NCBI RefSeq assembly: GCF_042310355.1
Contig: NZ_JBHJMR010000001.1
Span: forward strand, 310,001-374,000
Origin: Wenzhouxiangella sp042310355
GTDB taxonomy: Bacteria > Pseudomonadota > Gammaproteobacteria > Xanthomonadales > Wenzhouxiangellaceae
Direction: 5' to 3'
DNA length: 64,000 nucleotides
Made by a program: the position numbers and the translations under genes. Position 1 is the stretch's first letter. Each line of letters begins with the position of its first letter. Positions 10,710 to 21,799 of this stretch are shown here, piece after piece. The notes under the pieces are model-generated. The model had not been told where the DNA came from and did not search any database. It saw nothing but the letters and a program-made list of their open reading frames with translations.

Positions 10710-11237
10710 ATGCCCAAACCTACCCGCCGCCTGTTCTTCGCCCTCTGGCCCGACGACGAAATTCGCGAAGAAATCGCCACGCGGCGAGAGCGTCTGGGCC
10801 GCGTCAGCCGTCAGCAGGTGCCGGACCACAACCTGCACCTGACGCTGGTCTTTATCGGCGATCGTCCCGACGCCGAGCTTGTGGCCATCGAGCGCGCGGC
10901 TGATGGATTGAAGGCGGAAGCCTTCGACCTGGTTCTCGATCGCTTCGGCTGGTTCGCGCGCGCCGGGGTCGTCTGGCTTGGTGGAGAGGCTCCGGATCCG
11001 ATGCTCGCCCTGGCCGGCGAGCTCGGCGCGGCCATGGCGGCGCTGGGGATCGAGCTCGATCCACGCCCGTTCCGGCCGCATGTGACGCTGTTTCGGAAAG
11101 TCCGGCGCCGGCCCGAACTGCCTGAACCCCGGCCATTGCACTGGCCGGTGCGGGAATTTGCCCTCGTCGAGTCGATTTCCGGCCGTCCTTATCAGGTTCT
11201 GAGAACGTGGCCCTTAGAATCTTCGGCAAGAACGTAG
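10710..11237 (+). CDS. thpR: RNA 2',3'-cyclic phosphodiesterase ThpR
   Basis: 175 residues of the 2H phosphoesterase superfamily, with the two catalytic motifs HLTLVFIG (near residue 46) and HVTLFRKV (near residue 131). Family members open 2',3'-cyclic phosphate ends of RNA. ATG 10710 is used; an in-frame TTG immediately before it is less likely. The start abuts a heptamer repeat array and no strong ribosome-binding site is visible. Confidence 0.92.
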   Translation: MPKPTRRLFFALWPDDEIREEIATRRERLGRVSRQQVPDHNLHLTLVFIGDRPDAELVAIERAADGLKAEAFDLVLDRFGWFARAGVVWLGGEAPDPMLALAGELGAAMAALGIELDPRPFRPHVTLFRKVRRRPELPEPRPLHWPVREFALVESISGRPYQVLRTWPLESSART

Positions 11238-11288
11238 GAACACGACGCGATCGAGTGTAGGAAATGCTTGCGGCTGCCCGGCGATCGC

Positions 11289-11316
11289 TTGGATCGTGAC
11301 GGCGCTGTGAGATAAT
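11289..11316 (+). promoter_or_regulatory. sigma70-like promoter candidate of recA
   Basis: TTGGAT (-35) and GATAAT (-10) separated by 16 bases, about 50 bases before the recA GTG. I looked for a CTGT-N8-ACAG LexA box here and did not find a convincing one. Confidence 0.5.
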
Positions 11317-11368
11317 CGCAGCCGATCGCGGCACCCCCGAAACGAATCGAGAAGAGAGGACATCTATC

Positions 11369-12424
<1,056 letters not shown>

Positions 12425-12437
12425 TCCGGGGCCGGGC

Positions 12438-12890
12438 TTGAGCCAAGACAACCCCACCGACCCGGCCGAGCTGCGCGAGGCCGCGCTGCGCCTGCTGGCG
12501 CGGCGCGAGCATTCGCGCCTTGAACTGACCCGCAAGCTGACCCGCCGCGGCTGGGCGGCTTCGGATATCGACCCGGTCGTCGATGAACTGGCGGCCGAGA
12601 ACCTGCAGTCCGACGAGCGCTTCGCCGAGGGCTACGTGCGCCAGCGCGCCGCCAAGGCTTACGGGCCGGTACGCATCCGGGGAGAATTGTCCGAGCGCGG
12701 CATCGATGCCAGCCAGGCCGCCCGGGCGATGGAGGCCGAGTCACCCGACTGGCTCGCCATCGCGGCCGATTGGTACGAGCGTCGATATGGTGCCCAAGCG
12801 CCGATCGACCTTAAGGAGAAGTCCCGACGTCAGCAGGCCCTGGCACGGCGTGGATTCGCCCACGAGCACATTCGGGAACTGATCGACTGA
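12438..12890 (+). CDS. recX: regulatory protein RecX
   Basis: 150 residues built of three-helix RecX repeats (LARREHSRLELTRKLTRRG; DERFAEGYVRQRAAKAYGPVRI; RRQQALARRGFAHEHIRELI). It binds and inhibits the RecA filament. TTG at 12438 is the only sensible start after the recA stop; it is a weak start, consistent with low expression relative to recA. A decayed, internally deleted copy of its 3' half lies at 14027-14129 beyond the GGDEF gene. Confidence 0.92.
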   Translation: MSQDNPTDPAELREAALRLLARREHSRLELTRKLTRRGWAASDIDPVVDELAAENLQSDERFAEGYVRQRAAKAYGPVRIRGELSERGIDASQAARAMEAESPDWLAIAADWYERRYGAQAPIDLKEKSRRQQALARRGFAHEHIRELID

Positions 12891-12911
12891 GCAACCACTC
12901 CGACGGTGACT

Positions 12912-13961
12912 TCAGGCGACCTTGTAGCAGTCCTTGCCCGAGCGCTTGGCGAGCAGCAGGGCCTTGTCGGCCCTCGAAAGCCAGTCGGACGCCGGTTCGT
13001 GCGGGTGCAGTTCGGCAATTCCGAAGGAGACGGTCACTGACCGTTCCGGACCGCTGAGTTGTGCGGCCAGCATGCCCTTCAGCTTGTCCAGGGCGGTCCT
13101 GGCGCCGTCCAGGGTCGTATTGGGCAGCATGAGCACGAATTCCTCGCCACCGTAGCGATAAAAACGATCGCTGCTGCGGGTGTTCGACTGAACGAGTTCA
13201 GTCAGGCGGGCCAGGACGCGGTCGCCGGTTTCGTGGCCGTGCACGTCATTCAGCTCCTTGAAGTTGTCGATATCCATGATCACGACGCAGTGTGGGTCGT
13301 CGGCCGGATCGAAGTCCTCGGCCAGTGCGCTGAGGTCCCGATCCAGCGACCGGCGGTTTAGCGCGCCCGTCAGCCCGTCGCGGGCGGCGATTCTCGACAG
13401 TTCCCGGTGCTGGTTGTCGACCCGGGTGGAAAAGATCAGGCTGAACAGGCTGACCATCGTCGCGACGGCAATGAAGGTGAAGTATTCAGTCCCGCTCGAG
13501 AATGTTGTCGGCCGCAGTGCCACGCTGGCGATGACGACCACGCTGACCGCTATCGCCAAGCGCCGCTCGGCCATGAGGAAGTTTCCGACCAGGGCGCCGA
13601 ACAGCCACATGGCGCTATTTCCCAGACCGAGCACCATGAACAGCCCGCCCAGTGAAGCGGCAGTCGCGAAGATGTTGGCCGCCAGCTTTGTCCAGCGCGG
13701 AATCCAGGCCAATAGCGCCATGCCGCAGAAAATCGCAATGATGACCACGTCGGCCAGCCCGGTCAGCCACTGTCCGATCGAGAAGCGGTACAGGGCAAAG
13801 GGACCGATGATGCAGAATGAGCTGACGGCGAAAAGCGTGACGACCGCCAGCCGCAGGTCCGCTCGCATCCGTTCGGACAATCGAGCCCATCCGGACTGCG
13901 TCGCGCCGTCTTTCTGGCTGGGAAAATGGTGAGACACGGCTCCCTCGTTTGCGGACTTCAT
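12912..13961 (-). CDS. GGDEF diguanylate cyclase with N-terminal membrane domain
   Basis: 349 residues from ATG 13961. A short polar N-terminus is followed by five to six hydrophobic segments (about residues 30-180), then a GGDEF domain. The catalytic signature is YRYGGEEFVLML (GGEEF, an active variant), with DGLTGALNRRSL upstream and DIDNFKELND. Predicted to make cyclic-di-GMP at the membrane. It lies opposite to recX and alaS and breaks an otherwise conserved recA-recX-alaS order. Start choice is uncertain: the frame is open to 14216 without a good ribosome-binding site. Confidence 0.88.
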   Translation of the reverse strand: MKSANEGAVSHHFPSQKDGATQSGWARLSERMRADLRLAVVTLFAVSSFCIIGPFALYRFSIGQWLTGLADVVIIAIFCGMALLAWIPRWTKLAANIFATAASLGGLFMVLGLGNSAMWLFGALVGNFLMAERRLAIAVSVVVIASVALRPTTFSSGTEYFTFIAVATMVSLFSLIFSTRVDNQHRELSRIAARDGLTGALNRRSLDRDLSALAEDFDPADDPHCVVIMDIDNFKELNDVHGHETGDRVLARLTELVQSNTRSSDRFYRYGGEEFVLMLPNTTLDGARTALDKLKGMLAAQLSGPERSVTVSFGIAELHPHEPASDWLSRADKALLLAKRSGKDCYKVA

Positions 13962-14026
13962 TCGATCAGGCTCATTCTCCCCTTTTCCCGCCTGATTTTC
14001 AGGCGAGCTCAGATCGTTGTCTGAAT

Positions 14027-14129
14027 CCTGCAGTCCGACGAGCGCTTTGCCGAGGGCCACATGCGCCATCGCGACGCCAGCAGGCCCTGGCACGGCGTGG
14101 CTTCGCCCACGAGTACATTCGGGAACTGT
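14027..14129 (+). pseudogene. truncated, frameshifted recX remnant
   Basis: Bases 14027-14075 match recX 12602-12650 closely, and 14077-14129 match recX 12828-12880; the roughly 175 bp in between are deleted and the two halves are out of frame. It encodes LQSDERFAEG in one frame and RRQQALARRGFAHEYIREL in another. It sits between the GGDEF gene start and alaS, so the GGDEF gene is flanked by recX on one side and a recX fragment on the other. Confidence 0.85.
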
Positions 14130-14245
14130 TCGCCCCCGTTTCGCTCGCCGGAATACCGGATACGAGAAACTTCCGGCTCGTTCCTTCGCCCAAGCCCTTA
14201 AACTATAGGGGTACATTTCAAAAAACTGCGACGCCCACAGACCCG

Positions 14246-16858
<2,613 letters not shown>

Positions 16859-16861
16859 ATC

Positions 16862-17034
16862 GGTCCAATGTCCAATTCTCAAGCATCAATTTTCAAACAA
16901 GGACCAATGCTCAGTTTTCCAATGACCAAACGGTCTGACACGCCTGCCATCGGCGCGGATCGTCCCCGTTTTTGTCATTGGAGCTTCGATCATTGAAAAT
17001 TGTTTGAAAATTGGAATTTGGTAATTGGGATTTT
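16862..17034 (+). repeat. AT-rich heptamer-period inverted repeat
   Basis: The spacer after alaS is unusually AT-rich. The left arm reads in 7-bp register as CCAATGT, CCAATTC, TCAAGCA, TCAATTT, TCAAACA; the right arm runs the other way with TTGAAAA, TTGTTTG, AAAATTG, GAATTTG, GTAATTG. TTTTCAAACAA on the left is exactly inverse to TTGTTTGAAAA on the right. A GC-rich centre separates the arms. No gene is seen. Confidence 0.65.
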
Positions 17035-17101
17035 CCCCAGCAGGGCTATAACCGGCACTGCGGCGTCCGGGTCTGTCATGTATAATTCGCCCGCTGAATA
17101 A

Positions 17102-17264
17102 GGAGAGGTGGCAGAGTGGTTGAATGCGCCGGTCTCGAAAACCGGTAACGGGTTTTCCCCGTTCGAGGGTTCGAACCGAGCGTCAGCGAGCTCACGAGCC
17201 GGCCGACAGGCTGGCGAGCCCGGAGGGCAAGCGACCGAAGGTCGCGCAGTAATCCCTCCCTCTC
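17102..17264 (+). pseudogene. interrupted duplicate of tRNA-Ser(CGA)
   Basis: Bases 17102-17175 are identical to the first 74 bases of the intact tRNA-Ser at 17334. At the T-loop (TTCGAA) the copy is interrupted by 75 bp (17176-17250) rich in short palindromes such as GCGACC/GGTCGC, then resumes with AATCCCTCCCTCTC, matching the tRNA 3' end but with the final acceptor base and CCA altered. It cannot fold a normal T-arm or acceptor stem. Confidence 0.85.
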
Positions 17265-17333
17265 GCGGTCCGCAGGACCGCCCCGGGCACAAAGTTTCGA
17301 AGTGGCTGCGCGATTTCGCGGGCCGGACAAAAC

Positions 17334-17424
17334 GGAGAGGTGGCAGAGTGGTTGAATGCGCCGGTCTCGAAAACCGGTAACGGGTTTTCCCCGTTCGAGG
17401 GTTCGAATCCCTCCCTCTCCGCCA
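17334..17424 (+). tRNA. tRNA-Ser(CGA)
   Basis: A 91-base class-II tRNA with encoded CCA. The acceptor stem is GGAGAGG/CCTCTCC with discriminator G; the anticodon loop CTCGAAA gives anticodon CGA (codon UCG). It has a long variable arm and a T-arm GGGTTCGAATCCC. It is the intact copy of a tandem pair. Confidence 0.97.
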
Positions 17425-17541
17425 CTAATTGCAGCCGATAATCACAGCCGAATTCCACACCCGCAAGACGCCGCCAACGGGTCCGAATCGAAGGGAGGCG
17501 GGCTTTTCGGGCCTCGATCACCAAATGTCGGACCGATCACC

Positions 17542-18507
17542 ATGCAACTGACCAAGTGCGCCGTCGTCGGAGTGGGCTATCTGGGCCGTTTTCATGCCCA
17601 GAAATACGCCGCCATCGACTCGGCCGAGCTTGTTGCCGTGGTCGACATCGACGAGCAGGCTGCCCGACGTTCGGCCGAGGATTGCGGCTGCCGTGCCCTG
17701 ACGGATTACCGGGATGTCATCGGCGAGGTCGAAGCCGTCTCGATCGCCGTGCCGACGGTGCGCCACTATGACATTGCGCGTGATTTTCTCGATGCCGGCG
17801 TGCACGTGCTGCTCGAAAAGCCGATTGCCAGCACGCTCGACGAGGCGCGTGCCCTGACGCGCCTGGCGCGCGAGCGCGGCGTGGTCTTCCAGATCGGCCA
17901 CCTGGAGCGCTTCAACGCCGCGTTCATGGATCTGGGCGGTTTCAAACTCAACCCGCTGTTCATCGAGTCGCACCGCGTCGCGCCTTTCAAGCCGCGCGGG
18001 ACGGACGTCAACGTCGTGCTCGACCTGATGATTCACGATATCGACCTGATCCTCGGGATGGTCAACAGCCCGGTGCGCTCACTGGCGGCCAACGGCACGC
18101 CGGTGCTGTCGGACGAACTCGACATCGTCAATGCGCGCCTGGAATTCGACAACGGCTGCGTGGCCAACGTCACCTCCAGCCGGGTGAGCGTCAAGTCCGA
18201 GCGGCGCATGCGCATCTTCCAGCCCGAGGCCTATATCTCCATCGATTTCCAGAACTGTGGCCTCGCGGTGCACCGCATCGGCGACCGCGAGATGTTTCCG
18301 GGTGTGCCCGAAATCCTGCGCGAGGAGTCCTCGTTCGAGCAAAACGATGCGCTCCGACGCGAGATCGAGGCCTTCGTCGCCTCGGTACGCGATGGGGCAC
18401 CGGTGGTCGTGACCGGAGAAGATGGCCTGCTGGCGCTGGAGACGGCCATGCATATCAGCGCACTGGTCGAGTCGGCGCCGAAGCCCGGACACGTTCGCTC
18501 GGCATGA
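17542..18507 (+). CDS. Gfo/Idh/MocA-family NAD(P)-dependent oxidoreductase
   Basis: 321 residues. An N-terminal Rossmann fold (VVGVGYLGRFHAQKY) is followed by the EKPIASTLDEA motif (Lys of the substrate site) and the HDIDLILGM helix with the catalytic His/Asp pair. Its stop overlaps the start of a DegT/DnrJ aminotransferase (ATGA). Such an oxidase/aminotransferase pair typically converts a UDP-sugar hydroxyl to an amine. GnnA/GnnB (UDP-GlcNAc3N for lipid A) and WlbA/WlbC-type pairs are the candidates; the sequence alone does not decide. Confidence 0.82.
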   Translation: MQLTKCAVVGVGYLGRFHAQKYAAIDSAELVAVVDIDEQAARRSAEDCGCRALTDYRDVIGEVEAVSIAVPTVRHYDIARDFLDAGVHVLLEKPIASTLDEARALTRLARERGVVFQIGHLERFNAAFMDLGGFKLNPLFIESHRVAPFKPRGTDVNVVLDLMIHDIDLILGMVNSPVRSLAANGTPVLSDELDIVNARLEFDNGCVANVTSSRVSVKSERRMRIFQPEAYISIDFQNCGLAVHRIGDREMFPGVPEILREESSFEQNDALRREIEAFVASVRDGAPVVVTGEDGLLALETAMHISALVESAPKPGHVRSA

Positions 18508-19610
18508 AGCCGGTTCCGATGGTCGACCTGCGCGCTCAACACGAGCGTCTTCAACCCGGGCTGGGTGAGGCCATGGCCACCGTAATGGCCGATACCCGTT
18601 ACATTCTCGGCCCCAACGTCCAGGCCCTCGAGTCCGAACTGGCCGACTACCTGGGCGTGGCCGATGCCGTCAGCTGTGCTTCCGGAACCGACGCCTTGCA
18701 CCTGGCTTTGCGCGCGGCCGGTATCGGTCCGGGCGACGAGGTGATCACGACCCCGTTCACTTTCATCGCCACGGCTGAGGCCATCTGCTACTGCGGTGCC
18801 GAGCCGGTGTTCGTCGATATCGACCCGCGCAGTTTCAATATCGATCCCGAGCGCGTCGCCGCGGCCGTGACCGAACGAACCCGGGCGATCCTGCCGGTTC
18901 ATCTGTTCGGCCAGCCCGCGGACATTCCGGCTCTGCAGGCGATCGCCGACGCCCACGACCTGATCCTGATCGAGGACTGCGCCCAGAGCTTCGGTGCGAC
19001 CATCGGTGGGCGCCAGACCGGTTCGCTCGGCCTGGCCGGGGCCTTCAGCTTTTTCCCCAGCAAGAATCTGGGTGCCTGCGGCGACGGGGGGCTGGTCACG
19101 ACCCGCGACGAGGCCCTGGCCGACGAACTGCGCATGCTGCGCAATCATGGCCGGCGGGTCGATGGCTACCAGCACGAGAAGGTCGGCTACAACAGCCGCC
19201 TGGATGAACTCCAGGCCGCCATCCTCCGGGTCAAGCTGGGCCACGTCGACGACTTCAACCGCCAGCGCCGGCGCGTGGCGGCAAGCTATCGCGAGCGCCT
19301 GGCCGGTTCGGCGCTGGAGCTGCCCCTCGAGGACGGCCACGGCCGACACGTCTACCACCAGTTCACGACCCTGGTCCCGGAAGGCCGCCGCGAGGCCCTC
19401 CAGGCCGCGCTCAAGCAGGCCGACATCGCCAGCGCCGTCTACTACCCGACACCCTTGCACCGCCAGCCGGCGTTCTCCCACTACAACCGCGCCGGCTCCC
19501 TCGCCAACAGCGAGGCGGTTGCCAAGCGCTGCCTGTCCCTGCCGATCTACCCCGAGATGACCGAGGAACAGATTGATCGCGTAACGAATTGCCTGTTAGC
19601 TGCTCTGTAA
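18504..19610 (+). CDS. DegT/DnrJ/EryC1 PLP-dependent sugar aminotransferase
   Basis: 368 residues. N-terminal MVDLRAQHERL, the substrate/PLP loop SCASGTDALHLALRA, EDCAQSFGA, and the Schiff-base lysine in FFPSKNLGACGDGG are all family hallmarks. It transfers an amino group to a keto-sugar nucleotide, presumably the product of the overlapping Gfo/Idh gene. Followed by a long heptamer repeat array rather than another sugar gene. Confidence 0.88.
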   Translation: MKPVPMVDLRAQHERLQPGLGEAMATVMADTRYILGPNVQALESELADYLGVADAVSCASGTDALHLALRAAGIGPGDEVITTPFTFIATAEAICYCGAEPVFVDIDPRSFNIDPERVAAAVTERTRAILPVHLFGQPADIPALQAIADAHDLILIEDCAQSFGATIGGRQTGSLGLAGAFSFFPSKNLGACGDGGLVTTRDEALADELRMLRNHGRRVDGYQHEKVGYNSRLDELQAAILRVKLGHVDDFNRQRRRVAASYRERLAGSALELPLEDGHGRHVYHQFTTLVPEGRREALQAALKQADIASAVYYPTPLHRQPAFSHYNRAGSLANSEAVAKRCLSLPIYPEMTEEQIDRVTNCLLAAL

Positions 19611-19611
19611 T

Positions 19612-19725
19612 CCGGAACCCGGACCCCGGAACCCGGAACCCGTAACCCGTAAACCGTAAACCGTAAACCGTAAACCGTAAACCGTAAACCGTTATTCTCC
19701 CTGAAACCTGAAACCTAGAAACCCC
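19612..19725 (+). repeat. heptanucleotide tandem array (CCGKAAM), longest in window
   Basis: Twelve 7-bp units run without a slip from 19612 into 19695: CCGGAAC-type units first, then CCGTAAC and six consecutive CCGTAAA, followed after a short break by CCTGAAA and CCTAGAA units up to the next start codon. It occupies the whole gap between the aminotransferase stop and the aldolase start, so any transcript or ribosome-binding site must lie in repeat DNA. Confidence 0.85.
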
Positions 19726-19726
19726 C

Positions 19727-20359
19727 ATGACCCCCAACGACTTCGTCCATCACCTCGGCCAGACCCGCGCCTCCGCCATCCTCCGCACCGACGACGCCGA
19801 CGCGGCGCAGAAGGCCATGGAAGCGGCCATTCGCGGCGGGTTCGAAATCTGCGAGTTCACGCTCACGGTTCCCCGCGTGTATGAACTGATCGCCGATTTC
19901 TCCAAGCGCTACCCGGACGTCGTGTTCGGCGCGGGTACCGTTCTGACGGTCGCCGAAGCCGAGAAATCCGTCGAGGCGGGCGCGAAGTTCCTGGTTTCGC
20001 CGGTGACCGACGAGGCGGTGATCGAGGCGGCCGGTCGACTGGGCGTGGCCGCCATGCCGGGCACGCACACGCCGACCGAGATGCTGCGCGCGCATCGCGC
20101 CGGCGCGGGCCTGCAGAAGCTGTTTCCCGCGCCCGGAATCGGGCCGGACTTCGTCAAGGCCTGCCTGGGTCCGATGCCGTTTCTCAATATCGTGCCGACC
20201 CACGGCGTGACCGAGGCCAACGCCGCCGACTGGCTTTCGGCCGGGGCGCACGCGATCGGCTTCGTGGCGCCGCTGTTCGATCCGCAGCTTGTCGCCGCCG
20301 GCGACTTCGAAGGCATCGAAGCGCGGGCGCGGCGACTCCTAGCCGCGCTCGATCACTGA
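19727..20359 (+). CDS. eda: KDPG/KHG aldolase family protein
   Basis: 210 residues, the normal length of 2-keto-3-deoxy-6-phosphogluconate aldolase. The catalytic glutamate region is FEICEFTLTVPR, the Schiff-base lysine lies in LQKLFPAPGIGPDF, and the phosphate-binding strand is NIVPTHGV. No edd or glucose-6-phosphate dehydrogenase gene is nearby, so the metabolic role (Entner-Doudoroff or uronate/keto-acid catabolism) is open. The start follows a repeat array with no obvious ribosome-binding site. Confidence 0.85.
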   Translation: MTPNDFVHHLGQTRASAILRTDDADAAQKAMEAAIRGGFEICEFTLTVPRVYELIADFSKRYPDVVFGAGTVLTVAEAEKSVEAGAKFLVSPVTDEAVIEAAGRLGVAAMPGTHTPTEMLRAHRAGAGLQKLFPAPGIGPDFVKACLGPMPFLNIVPTHGVTEANAADWLSAGAHAIGFVAPLFDPQLVAAGDFEGIEARARRLLAALDH

Positions 20360-20378
20360 TCCTGAGGTCCCTAGCAGC

Positions 20379-20993
20379 TTAGCGCAGGCGTTCGAGCGCC
20401 TCGACAAGGGGTTCGACCGGCCGCGCCAGTCCCTCGCTGCGCTCGGCGATCCGGCCCCGTGCATCGAGCAGGGTGACCACGTTGCTGTGGTCGAAAGTGC
20501 CGTCGCCGTTGTCGCGGTAGCGAATGCCCAGCATGGCCGCCAGGGTGCGGATGTCGGCCGCGTTACCTTGTAGGAAGTACCAGCGCTCGGGGTCGACGTC
20601 GTAATCGGCGGCATAGTCGGCCAGGCGCTCGGGGGTATCGCGGGCCGGGTCGAAGCTGACGACGACGACCTGCAGATCCTTCCGGATCGATTCGGGCAGG
20701 GCGCGCTCGACGCGGCGCGCGTCGTTGACCAGCACCGGGCAGGCGGTGGTGCAGGAACCGTAGATCATGGTGATGACCGTCGGCTTGCCGGCCAGTTGAT
20801 CGAGCCGGAACGAGCGGCCATCCTGTGCCAGCCAGTCGGCATCGAGGTGGAACATGGAATGGTCTTGCGTGACCGCTTCGGCGCTCATCGGCGTGTGATT
20901 CGCGTGAGCGTCATGCCCGGCGTGCGGGTTGTTGGCGAAGGCCGAAAGGGCCATCAGCGAGCTGATCGTCAGGGTGATCATTGCGGTTTTCAT
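20379..20993 (-). CDS. SCO1/SenC copper-binding protein
   Basis: 204 residues with a signal peptide (about 1-20) and a His-rich N-terminus (HAGHDAHANH). The SCO copper site is present: Cys81 and Cys85 in YGSCTTAC, and His169 in GTFDHSN. SCO proteins deliver copper to cuproenzymes or act as thiol oxidoreductases. Placed directly downstream of nirV and nirK, it plausibly serves copper loading of NirK (inference from context). Start 20993 lies 4 bases after the nirV stop. Confidence 0.9.
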   Translation of the reverse strand: MKTAMITLTISSLMALSAFANNPHAGHDAHANHTPMSAEAVTQDHSMFHLDADWLAQDGRSFRLDQLAGKPTVITMIYGSCTTACPVLVNDARRVERALPESIRKDLQVVVVSFDPARDTPERLADYAADYDVDPERWYFLQGNAADIRTLAAMLGIRYRDNGDGTFDHSNVVTLLDARGRIAERSEGLARPVEPLVEALERLR

Positions 20994-20997
20994 GGTC

Positions 20998-21762
20998 TTA
21001 CTCCGGGTCGTAGGCACAGCGGAATCCCAGTGTGCTGGTCGTGGTGTCGGGCTGGTAGTTGCTGCGCGACTGGAAGCGCAGGAAGGTGGCGTAGTGGGCC
21101 TCGTCGAATTCCGGTAAAAAGCGCGCGGTGTCGCCGCAGGAGCCGGTGAGCAGGTCAATATCGTCGCCGCGGCCGAGCACCAACTGGAAGTCCTCCACCC
21201 ATTCGAGCACCAGGCCGTGCAGGTCGTGGATGCCCAGTCCCCCGGCCGGGCCGTCGGCGACGGCACGAAGGTTTCCGGCGGACGGGTTGCCATACCAGCC
21301 GAACAGCTCGTGCGCGTAGTCGTCGTCGCTGATGCCCAGCGCGCGGCGCTGGCGCTCGGAGGCGTACTCCCATTCGATCATGCTCGGCAGGCGCCCGCCC
21401 AGTTCGCGGCAGTAGGCGCGCGCGGCGTACCAGGAAACCCGCGTGACGGGACGGTCGGCAGCGGCATTGCCGCCGCCGAGTGTGTCGGGCCCGGGCCAGT
21501 GCGCCAGGTAGCGGCGATCCCGGAAGATCCCGGGCGCGCGGTCGCGGCGCCACTCGGGATGGGCCTGGACAAAGTCGAGAAACTCCGCGTTGGTGACCTG
21601 GCGGCTATCGAGCAGAAAGTCATCGACAGGGCCGCTGTCGCCGTTGTCCTCGCGCACGATGGGCAGCTGCCAATCGCCGCCGTCGATGAGCACGATGCCG
21701 GCATCTTCGGGGAGGGCTGCATGGGGCAGGGCCAGCAGAAGAATGATCAGCAGTGTGCGCAT
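20998..21762 (-). CDS. nirV: NirV-like formylglycine-generating-enzyme domain protein
   Basis: 254 residues with a signal peptide (about 1-19) and a single FGE-sulfatase (SUMF1) domain: SRQVTNAEFLDFV, PVTRVSWYAARAYCRELGGRLPSMIEWEYA, WVEDFQLVLG and a C-terminal TSTLGFRCAYDPE. Genes of this type directly downstream of nirK are called nirV; their role in copper nitrite reductase is still unclear. Position between nirK and SCO supports the assignment. Confidence 0.85.
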   Translation of the reverse strand: MRTLLIILLLALPHAALPEDAGIVLIDGGDWQLPIVREDNGDSGPVDDFLLDSRQVTNAEFLDFVQAHPEWRRDRAPGIFRDRRYLAHWPGPDTLGGGNAAADRPVTRVSWYAARAYCRELGGRLPSMIEWEYASERQRRALGISDDDYAHELFGWYGNPSAGNLRAVADGPAGGLGIHDLHGLVLEWVEDFQLVLGRGDDIDLLTGSCGDTARFLPEFDEAHYATFLRFQSRSNYQPDTTTSTLGFRCAYDPE

Positions 21763-21799
21763 GACGGCGGCTCCTTGGGGTTTGGGATGTGGGGTGCGA

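Noticed and set aside
11238..11368. LexA box upstream of recA
   Set aside because: CTGTGAGATAATCGCAG has wrong spacing and a mismatched half; no convincing SOS box of the enterobacterial type was found.
17192..17524. Minus-strand frame across tRNA-Ser translating to EREGFEPSNGENPLPVFETG
   Set aside because: A well-known artefact: this peptide is the translated complement of a tRNA gene.
19612..19725. Telomere-like or CRISPR-like repeat
   Set aside because: Contiguous 7-bp units without spacers; simple-sequence array instead.
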